5,064 bases of DNA from Actinomycetota bacterium (lineage in GTDB: Bacteria; Actinomycetota; Acidimicrobiia; Acidimicrobiales; CADCTF01), in the NCBI GenBank assembly GCA_019348305.1, contig JAHWJQ010000163.1, forward strand, positions 1 through 5,064, in the 5' to 3' direction. How positions within the stretch are numbered: position 1 is the first letter of the stretch; every line of letters begins with the position of its first letter. Made by a program: the position numbers and the translations under genes. The notes below the pieces were generated by a model. It was given only the letters and a program-made list of their open reading frames with translations. It was not told the DNA's origin and did not search any database. Positions 1-5,064 of the stretch are shown here, piece after piece.

Positions 1-2036
1 CCCTGCTGACCCGGTTGACCGAGGACCCCGCCAACTCGTCGAGCCCGAGGGTCCTGGCCCGCTTGGACGAGAACGTGGGCGCGACCCCCACCCAGAGGAC
101 GGCCATCGAGAACCAGTTGAACCAGCTCAACAGCTCGGTGTTCAACGGGGTGGCGTTCGCATTCGTCGACCGGCGGGGGCGCATCGTTGCCGCCGGTGGC
201 CTCGATCCCGCCACCTTCGTCGACGTGGCCGGCTCGGGACCGGTGACCGAGGCGCTGGCCGTGGGTCGGGGACGGGCGACGGTGCAGGTCTTCGGCTCTG
301 AGACCCTTGCCGTGGGCGTGTCGCCCCTCAACCTGCGCCAGGGCCAGCAGGAGAGGCTGCTCGGCGCCGTGGTGGCCGTGGCTCCCATTGACCGCAACTA
401 CCTCACCGCGCGCTCCCGAGACGGCGACCGCGTCTCGCTCGCGCTGCTCACGTCTTCAGGGGTGGTCGGCCAGGCTGGCCGACAACCGCCGTTGCCGAAG
501 CTCAAGGAGGTGGCAGGCGGCGTACTCGGCCCGCAGGCCGGGGCGGAGCAGGCCTCGGCGGTGACCGACGATCGCTTCCTGGCCGCCCGCCCGGTCCGCG
601 CCGCCGACAATCGTCCGGTGGTCGCGCTGGTCGCTTCCCGGCCGACCACCGCGGTGGAGAACGTCCGCAAGAGCCTGTTTCGCACCTTCTTCGTCATCGC
701 CTTCGGCGGCACCGTGCTGGCCCTGCTCCTGGCCGCCCTCGTGGGTGACCGCATCGGCGCCGGCATCCGCCGTCTCACCACCACGGCCGAGGCCATTCAG
801 CAGGGGCGCCTCGGCGTCCGCTCGGGCTTGCAGAGCAGGGACGAGATAGGGGTGCTCGGGTCGACCTTCGACTCGATGGCCGCGTCCATCCAGGACAAGA
901 CCGAAGCCCTGCGCCGAGCGGCCGACGAGGAGGCGCAGCTGCGCAATCGGGTCGAGGCCATCGTCGCCGGGATGGGTGAGGCCCTGGTGGCCTTCGATGC
1001 CCAGGGCCGCATCACCGACTTCAACGCCGCGGCGGAGGACCTGCTCCGCCTCGAAGCCGGCTCTGCCCTGGGTCGCCCGGTCGGGGAAGTGGTCTTCGTC
1101 CGCAGTGAGGAGGGGACCGATCTGGGGCCGCGCCTGCGGTACGCGGACCCCCGCTGGTCGGCTTTGGCCACGGTGCGAGCTGCCCATGACTCGGTGCCCG
1201 TGGCCCTCACCGTCGGCGCCCTCCGAGGGCCCGACGGCAAAGCGGCGGGTGGCGTGGCCGTGCTGCGCGACCTTCGGGGCGAGCGAGAAGTCGAGCGGAT
1301 GAAGCGTCACTTCCTGTCGAGGGTGGGCCACGAGCTGCGCACGCCCCTCACCCCCCTCATCGGTTACACACAGTTGCTGGCGGCCAGGGACCTGCCCCCG
1401 GAACGGGCACGGCCCCTCTACCAGTCGATGCTCTCGTCGGCCCGGCGCCTGGAGCGCATCGTGGAGATGCTCGAGTTCTTCGCCTCGCTCGACGCCGGCC
1501 GGGAGGTGCTGCAGCCGGTGAGGGTCGACCTTCGCCAGTTGCTCAACAACGTCGTCGACGAGCGGCTGGCCAAGGCCAACGGCGCCCACCAGATCACCCG
1601 CCGGATCAGCCGGGCCACTCCGCCCGTTCTGGCCGACGCACGGTGGCTGGCCCGCTCGGTGGACGAGCTGGTCGACAACGCCGTCAAGTTCTCCCCCGCC
1701 GGTGGTCGGGTGACCGTGAGTGCCGGCGCCTCCACCACCGAGCCGGGCATGGTCGAGATCTCGGTGCGCGACACCGGCGTGGGCATGTCCACCAAGGAGG
1801 TGGAGCAGGCTTTCGCCGAGTGGGCCCAGGGCGACGAGTCCGACACCCGCTCCTACGGTGGCCTGGGGTTGGGGCTGGCTCTGGTCCAGCGGGTGGCGGA
1901 GCGCCACGGCGGCCGGGTGACCTGCAGCACGGCACCGGGCAAGGGATCGCGCTTTTCGATCCTGTTGCCGTCGATGGCCGACCACGAGGGCGTGGGGGCG
2001 GAACGGTCCCGCTCTGAGGGCAGCCGGCAGTCGTAG
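1..2036 (+). CDS. Membrane sensor histidine kinase (Cache-like sensor, HAMP, PAS, HisKA, HATPase_c), 5' partial
   Basis: The protein is predicted to sense an external cue, autophosphorylate on histidine and pass the phosphate to a response regulator not seen here. The reading frame is open from the window edge (first full codon at nt 3), so the first transmembrane helix and true start lie upstream; residues here are numbered from the TTG at nt 15. Residues 1-220 look like an extracytoplasmic Cache-type sensor, with AFVDRRGRIVAAGG followed by LLGAVVAVAPIDRNYL. A hydrophobic helix spans about 224-244, then HAMP (245-298), a linker helix and a PAS domain (313-430, with GEALVAFDAQGRITDFN). The HisKA H-box is GHELRTPLTPLIGY, with phospho-acceptor His439. 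The ATPase has an N-box (DELVDNAVKFSP, Asn555), G1 (DTGVGMS, Asp586), an F-box-like FAEWAQGD and G2 (GGLGLGLAL from Gly615). All catalytic motifs are intact, so it should be active. The stop is TAG at 2034-2036, 8 bases before the next gene. The family call is firm; the ligand is unknown. Confidence 0.95.
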   Translation, partial: LLTRLTEDPANSSSPRVLARLDENVGATPTQRTAIENQLNQLNSSVFNGVAFAFVDRRGRIVAAGGLDPATFVDVAGSGPVTEALAVGRGRATVQVFGSETLAVGVSPLNLRQGQQERLLGAVVAVAPIDRNYLTARSRDGDRVSLALLTSSGVVGQAGRQPPLPKLKEVAGGVLGPQAGAEQASAVTDDRFLAARPVRAADNRPVVALVASRPTTAVENVRKSLFRTFFVIAFGGTVLALLLAALVGDRIGAGIRRLTTTAEAIQQGRLGVRSGLQSRDEIGVLGSTFDSMAASIQDKTEALRRAADEEAQLRNRVEAIVAGMGEALVAFDAQGRITDFNAAAEDLLRLEAGSALGRPVGEVVFVRSEEGTDLGPRLRYADPRWSALATVRAAHDSVPVALTVGALRGPDGKAAGGVAVLRDLRGEREVERMKRHFLSRVGHELRTPLTPLIGYTQLLAARDLPPERARPLYQSMLSSARRLERIVEMLEFFASLDAGREVLQPVRVDLRQLLNNVVDERLAKANGAHQITRRISRATPPVLADARWLARSVDELVDNAVKFSPAGGRVTVSAGASTTEPGMVEISVRDTGVGMSTKEVEQAFAEWAQGDESDTRSYGGLGLGLALVQRVAERHGGRVTCSTAPGKGSRFSILLPSMADHEGVGAERSRSEGSRQS

Positions 2037-2050
2037 TCTCGAAGGTGATG
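2015..2050 (+). promoter_or_regulatory. Start region of the DivIVA-like gene: tandem GTG-ATG, no good Shine-Dalgarno, probable coupling
   Basis: An in-frame TGA at 2015-2017 bounds the gene upstream. The first possible start after it is GTG at 2045, followed directly by ATG at 2048. No purine-rich Shine-Dalgarno lies at normal distance: GAAGG at 2041-2045 is only two bases from the ATG and overlaps the GTG. The kinase stop ends at 2036, so ribosomes finishing the kinase could re-initiate here. A later start (GTG at 2099) would cut into the conserved EEVADRSFPTAFRGFDP segment and is unlikely. GTG and ATG cannot be told apart from sequence alone. Confidence 0.55.
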
Positions 2051-4435
2051 TCCGAGCAACCGCCTTCGGTCGCCGAGGCCCCCCTCGCCCCCGAGGAGGT
2101 GGCCGACCGCTCGTTTCCCACTGCCTTTCGCGGCTTCGATCCCGTCGAGGTGCGGGCTTTCCTGGGAAGGGTGGCCGATGAGGTCCGGCGGCTGCACACC
2201 CAGGAGGCGGAGCTGCGGGGACTGGTCGAGGAGGCCGCTGGCCGGCCCCCCGACGTGGAGGCCGCCGCACTCGTCGCCGCCGCTCAGGCAGAGGCCGAGG
2301 CGCTGCTCGCTGCTGCCCAGACCGAAGCGGCGGTGGCCGTCTCGGCGGCGCGCTCGGAGGCCGACACGATGTTGCGGGAGGCGAAGGAGAGGGTGGCGAC
2401 GCTCGGCGCCGCGGCCACCGGCGAGAGCGCCCGCCTGCTCGACGAAGCACGGGCGCAGGCGGCCCGCATCCGTTCGAGCGCGACTGACGAGCTTCGCGCC
2501 CGCACCGAGGAAGCCGAGAGTGCCGCCGTCCGTCGCATCGCCGAAGCCGAGCGGGAGGCTGCGACGATCCGGGTCAATGCCCGCGCCGAGGCCGATGCCG
2601 TGCTGGAGGCGGCCCGCCAGCGGGGCCGGGAGATGGTGGGGGAGGCCCAGGCGGCCCGGGAGCGGATGCTGGCCGACCTGGCGAGGCGCAAGCGGGCGGC
2701 CCACGCCCAGCTCGAGCAGCTGAAGGCGAGCCGCGACCGCCTGGTCGAGACGCTCAAGGTCGCCCGCCGCACCATCGACGACGTCAGCATGCGCTTCGAA
2801 GCGCAGGACGGCCCTTCCGCCATTGTCTCGGGTGGCGCCTCCGCCCCCGTCACGACCACCCCGGGTGCACCGCCGGCCCAGGCCCGGCCCCGGGTGCCCT
2901 CACCGGCCGAGGACCAGGAGCCGGACCGGCGCCCGGCGCGGGCCCCGGCCGCCGCCCGGGCCCGCGGCCTGGCCATCGGGGAGGCGCCGCCGCCTGCGTC
3001 CCGTCCGCAGATCGCCGCGCCCCAGGCCGAAGCCGTGCCAGAGCCAGAGCCGGCGCCGCCGGCGCCCTCCGATCCTGTGGGGCCGGCGCCGCAGCCGGAG
3101 CGTGAGACGCAAACCCAGGAGCGGCGTTCGTCGGCGCTTCGGATCCTGCGCCGCAACCGCCAGCCGGAACGGCCGCCCCCAGAGCCGCCCCACGCGGTGG
3201 GCCGGGACAGCTCCGCCGAAGGTGTGCGCATCATCCGCGGGAGCGCCGCCGAGCCGCCCGGTGAGCCGGCGCCGGCGGCGCCCGTGGTCCCCGCAGCCGG
3301 GGCGCCACCGATGGCCGCCCCGGCACCCGAGCCCGAGCCCCAGCGCCAGCCAAACCTGGCGGTCGAGCCGCCCGACCCCGCGCCAGCTCCGGTGGCGGCG
3401 GCGCCCCTGGTCGAGGTGGAGGCAGTCGAGGTGGAGACGGTCGAGGAACGTCTGGTCGAGCCGGTGCCGGCGGCGACCGCGCCTGAGGAGCCAGCGGCCG
3501 AGCTGCGGCCGGCTGAAGCTGCAGCGGAGCAACCCTCGTTCGACCGCGAACCCAACCGTGACCCGGACCTCGAGGCCGAGCCGCTGGTTCCCCTGGCCCG
3601 GGAGGAGATCCGCCCCCGCATCGAGGACCTGTTCGCCCGTCTCCGCGCTGACCGCGAGGCGGCGGCGAGCCGGCCAGCGGCCCCGGCCGATCCACCGGCT
3701 CCGAACCGGGGGCGCGAGCCGAAGCCGGCGGTGGCGGCCGAGACGCTCGCCGCCCCGTCGGCGGTGGTGACCGCCGATCGCGACGAGCACCTGCTGCAAG
3801 CGCGGGACCGGGTGATCGAGCCACTGGGCGCTCAGCTCACCCGGCGGCTCAAGCGGGCCCTGCAGGACGAGCAGAACACCACCCTCGACCGCCTCCGCAC
3901 GAGCCGCGGCCAAGCCCAGCTCGACGGCCTCCTGCCCGCGGCCAGCGAGCAGGCCGAGCCCTATCGCCGGTTGGCGCTGAGCTACCTGTCCGATGCGGCG
4001 CGCGCCGGTGCCGAGGCCTCGCCGTTCGGGCCGGTCCCCTTCTCGGTGGAGGACCTCTCGGTCGAGTTGGGCGCGGAGCTGGCCGGTGGCCTCCGGGCCC
4101 GAGTGCGACAGGTCCTGAGTGCCAGCGCAAGTGACGACCTCGACCTGTCGACCATGAGTGACCGGATCAGCGCCGTCTACCGCGAGTGGAAGACCCAGAA
4201 GGTCGAGCGGCTGGCTGGGCACTTCCTGGTGGCAGCCCACGAGCGCGGCCGCTTCGTCGCCCATCCGGAGGGGACCCCCCTGCAATGGATCGTCGACGAC
4301 GAGGGTCCCTGCCCCGACTGTGACGACAACGCCCTGGCCGGGGCGGTTCCCCGGGGGGAGGCGTACCCGACCGGGCAGCTGCATCCGCCGGCGCATCTCG
4401 GCTGCCGCTGCTTGCTAACTCCCGCTCCGACGTAG
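2045..4435 (+). CDS. DivIVA-domain coiled-coil protein with C-terminal phage Mu gpF/SPP1 gp7-like Cys-His domain
   Basis: This 796-residue mosaic protein (numbered from GTG 2045; 795 if ATG 2048 is used) has four zones. Residues about 14-55 (APEEVADRSFPTAFRGFDPV, then EVRAFLGRVADEVRRL) are a clear DivIVA N-terminal domain, which in known members binds curved membranes at poles and septa and oligomerises. Residues 78-242 form a long Ala-rich coiled coil in 11-residue repeats. Residues 255-520 are Pro/Ala/Glu-rich, low-complexity and probably disordered. A short amphipathic motif (RIEDLFARLRADRE) follows from about 522. Residues 580-796 are folded-looking; the last part has W748, C756-P-D-C759, PP-A-H784 and C787-R-C789, matching the end signature of Mu gpF-type minor head proteins. 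Typical DivIVA/Wag31 proteins are much shorter and lack this tail. No signal peptide or transmembrane helix is visible, so it should be cytoplasmic and membrane-associated. It sits 8 bases after the kinase and 12 before the UPF0182 gene. The DivIVA call is confident; the role of the whole protein is unknown. Confidence 0.9.
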   Translation: MMSEQPPSVAEAPLAPEEVADRSFPTAFRGFDPVEVRAFLGRVADEVRRLHTQEAELRGLVEEAAGRPPDVEAAALVAAAQAEAEALLAAAQTEAAVAVSAARSEADTMLREAKERVATLGAAATGESARLLDEARAQAARIRSSATDELRARTEEAESAAVRRIAEAEREAATIRVNARAEADAVLEAARQRGREMVGEAQAARERMLADLARRKRAAHAQLEQLKASRDRLVETLKVARRTIDDVSMRFEAQDGPSAIVSGGASAPVTTTPGAPPAQARPRVPSPAEDQEPDRRPARAPAAARARGLAIGEAPPPASRPQIAAPQAEAVPEPEPAPPAPSDPVGPAPQPERETQTQERRSSALRILRRNRQPERPPPEPPHAVGRDSSAEGVRIIRGSAAEPPGEPAPAAPVVPAAGAPPMAAPAPEPEPQRQPNLAVEPPDPAPAPVAAAPLVEVEAVEVETVEERLVEPVPAATAPEEPAAELRPAEAAAEQPSFDREPNRDPDLEAEPLVPLAREEIRPRIEDLFARLRADREAAASRPAAPADPPAPNRGREPKPAVAAETLAAPSAVVTADRDEHLLQARDRVIEPLGAQLTRRLKRALQDEQNTTLDRLRTSRGQAQLDGLLPAASEQAEPYRRLALSYLSDAARAGAEASPFGPVPFSVEDLSVELGAELAGGLRARVRQVLSASASDDLDLSTMSDRISAVYREWKTQKVERLAGHFLVAAHERGRFVAHPEGTPLQWIVDDEGPCPDCDDNALAGAVPRGEAYPTGQLHPPAHLGCRCLLTPAPT
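2276..2770 (+). repeat. Protein-level 11-residue (hendecad) repeat: 12 strict copies plus 3 degenerate
   Basis: From residue 78 the sequence can be cut into consecutive 11-residue units without any gap. In the first twelve (residues 78-209, nt 2276-2671) the third position is always Ala. The seventh position is usually Ala or another small residue, and the tenth is mostly Leu, Ile, Met or Val. Examples are SAARSEADTML, DEARAQAARIR and VNARAEADAVL. Three further units to residue 242 keep the length but have Leu or Val at position three. Hendecad spacing is known from right-handed or nearly straight coiled coils, such as the ATP synthase b-subunit stalk, rather than the left-handed heptad coil. 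The DNA itself is not a tandem repeat because the codons differ between units. Confidence 0.75.
2807..3604 (+). other. Low-complexity Pro/Ala/Glu-rich, probably disordered linker within the DivIVA-like protein
   Basis: Residues about 255-520 have almost no hydrophobic core pattern. They are dominated by Pro, Ala, Glu and Arg in runs such as EPEPAPPAPSDP and APEPEPEPQRQP, and in the acidic VEVEAVEVETVEERLVEP. Two short hydrophobic/basic islands stand out: ALRILRRN (around 364-371) and GVRIIRGS (393-400). The reading frame stays open throughout and both flanks are well-formed domains, so this looks like a genuine linker, not a frameshift artefact. Confidence 0.7.
3782..4432 (+). other. C-terminal domain resembling phage Mu gpF / SPP1 gp7 minor head protein domain
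   Basis: Residues 580-796 begin with a predicted helical part (RVIEPLGAQLTRRLKRALQ) and continue with YRRLALSYLSDAARAGAEA. The end reads as a helix with R-x(3)-Y (SDRISAVYREWKTQKVERLA), a Gly-Arg turn, then W748, the pair C756/C759, a Gly/Pro-rich loop (FP-like YPTGQ), PPAH784 and C787-R-C789. The order Trp, Asp, CxxC, basic/Gly loop, PPxH, CRC is the hallmark I know from Mu gpF-type domains in phage head morphogenesis proteins. Four Cys and one His also suit a structural metal site or disulfides. The match is by motif recall, not a profile search. Confidence 0.65.
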
Positions 4436-4439
4436 TGTC

Positions 4440-4443
4440 GAGG
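4440..4443 (+). promoter_or_regulatory. Possible Shine-Dalgarno GAGG for the UPF0182 gene
   Basis: GAGG lies four bases before the ATG at 4448, slightly closer than usual. It falls in the 12-base gap after the TAG (4433-4435) of the preceding gene. This ATG is the first start codon after that stop in the frame, which fixes the N-terminus unless a later start is used; the sequence from it reads straight into the family's conserved N-terminal region. Confidence 0.5.
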
Positions 4444-4447
4444 CGCA

Positions 4448-5064
4448 ATGCGCCGCCCGCCCGTCGACGTCAGGTCCCGCCCGCCCCAGCGCGCTCCACG
4501 CAGTCGCGTGGGGCTGATCGTCGCGGCGGCGGTGGTGTTCTTCCTGCTCACGTCTTTGCGCGGGATCTCCGGCTTCTTCACCGATTTCCTCTGGTTCCAA
4601 GAGCTGGGCCTGGTGTCGGTGTGGCAGGGGGTGCTCGGCGCCAAGGTGGGGCTGAGCCTCGTGTTCACCGGCGCCTTCTTCCTGCTGCTGTGGCTCAACC
4701 TGGTCATCGCCGACCGCATCGCTCCCCGGTTCCGCCCGGCGGGGCCCGAGGACGAGACGGTGGCGCGCTACCAGGAGGTGGTGGGGCCCTACGCCGGGAA
4801 GGTGCGACTGGGCGTGGCGGCGCTGTTCGCCCTCATCGCCGGGACCGGGATGGGCGGGCAGTGGCGCAACTGGATCCTGTTTCGCAACGCGGTGCCGTTC
4901 GGCAGGACCGACCCGCTGTTCGGCCGGGACATCTCGTTCTTCGTCTTCCGGCTCCCCTTCCTGGCCGACGCCGTCAACTGGCTCTTCGTCGCCCTGGTGC
5001 TCACGCTGGTGATGACGGTGGTGGCCCACTACCTCAACGGCGGCATCCGGTTGCAGGCGCCCAT
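4448..5064 (+). CDS. UPF0182 (COG1615) family multi-pass membrane protein, 3' partial
   Basis: The window holds the first 205 residues; full members are usually around 900-1000 residues, so most of the protein lies downstream. After a basic, Pro/Arg-rich cytoplasmic start (residues 1-20), hydrophobic segments lie at about 21-37, 64-88, 119-134 and 174-193. Family hallmarks are visible: FFTDFLWFQELG (43-54), DPLFGRDISFFVFRLPF (155-171) and HYLNGGIR (194-201). UPF0182 proteins are integral membrane proteins with several N-terminal helices and a large C-terminal domain; their function is not established. The gene lies 12 bases after, and in the same frame as, the DivIVA-like gene, from which it is separated by one TAG, so co-transcription is likely. 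The family call is firm; I give no gene symbol. Confidence 0.93.
   Translation, partial: MRRPPVDVRSRPPQRAPRSRVGLIVAAAVVFFLLTSLRGISGFFTDFLWFQELGLVSVWQGVLGAKVGLSLVFTGAFFLLLWLNLVIADRIAPRFRPAGPEDETVARYQEVVGPYAGKVRLGVAALFALIAGTGMGGQWRNWILFRNAVPFGRTDPLFGRDISFFVFRLPFLADAVNWLFVALVLTLVMTVVAHYLNGGIRLQAP

Noticed and set aside
456..2450. Very long antisense open frame (about 664 codons) across the kinase and the start of the next gene
   Set aside because: It runs opposite two well-supported genes and its translation is Arg/Pro/Gly-rich without domain motifs. Long empty frames on the other strand are expected at this GC content.
2807..3604. Low-complexity stretch as a frameshifted or degenerate region
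   Set aside because: The frame is unbroken from the DivIVA domain through to the C-terminal domain, and the Pro/Ala/Glu bias is typical of disordered linkers in actinobacterial division proteins.
4338..4356. Inverted repeat CCGGGG / CCCCGG as a possible terminator hairpin
   Set aside because: It is a six-base stem inside a conserved coding domain, without a following T run, and is expected by chance in GC-rich sequence.
2284..4396. Other long antisense frames opposite the DivIVA-like gene (2284-3621 and 2900-4396)
   Set aside because: Their repetitive Ser/Ala/Gly or Arg/Gly-rich composition mirrors the low-complexity + strand coding sequence; no motif or start signal supports them.
3782..4435. 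Interpretation of the Mu gpF-like region as a prophage remnant
   Set aside because: It is in frame at the end of an intact long gene. There are no portal, terminase, capsid or integrase genes or attachment repeats nearby, and base composition matches the neighbours.
4415..5029. Antisense frame opposite the UPF0182 gene
   Set aside because: The + strand frame encodes clear UPF0182 motifs and membrane helices, whereas the antisense product is His/Gln/Glu-rich and featureless.

Overview
The window is very GC-rich and strongly GC-biased at third codon positions. It carries three genes, all on the + strand and packed almost end to end. A DivIVA-family coiled-coil protein next to a UPF0182 membrane protein points to an actinobacterial (Actinomycetota) chromosome. 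An acidimicrobial-type lineage is possible, but I cannot fix the taxonomy from this sequence. I see no tRNA, rRNA, CRISPR array, insertion sequence or convincing terminator, and no intergenic gap longer than 12 bases.

Layout: (1) nt 1-2036, a membrane sensor histidine kinase whose 5' end lies outside the window. Its order is extracytoplasmic Cache-like sensor, transmembrane helix, HAMP, PAS, HisKA, HATPase_c. (2) nt 2045-4435, a 796-residue mosaic protein. It has an N-terminal DivIVA-type membrane/polar targeting domain, then a long Ala-rich coiled coil with strict 11-residue periodicity, about 265 residues of Pro/Ala/Glu-rich disordered linker, and a C-terminal domain. The last ~50 residues of that domain carry the W...CxxC...PPxHxxCRC signature typical of phage Mu gpF / SPP1 gp7-type minor head proteins. 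(3) nt 4448 to the window end, the N-terminal 205 residues of a UPF0182 (COG1615) multi-pass membrane protein, cut by the window edge.

The spacing (8 bases, then 12 bases) and common strand suggest one transcript with translational coupling. All three products are expected at the membrane: a sensor kinase, a curvature/pole-targeted scaffold and an integral membrane protein. A joint role in envelope or cell-pole biology is inference only. The most interesting item is the second gene, where a cell-division-type scaffold is joined to a phage-morphogenesis-like Cys/His domain with no other phage gene in view.
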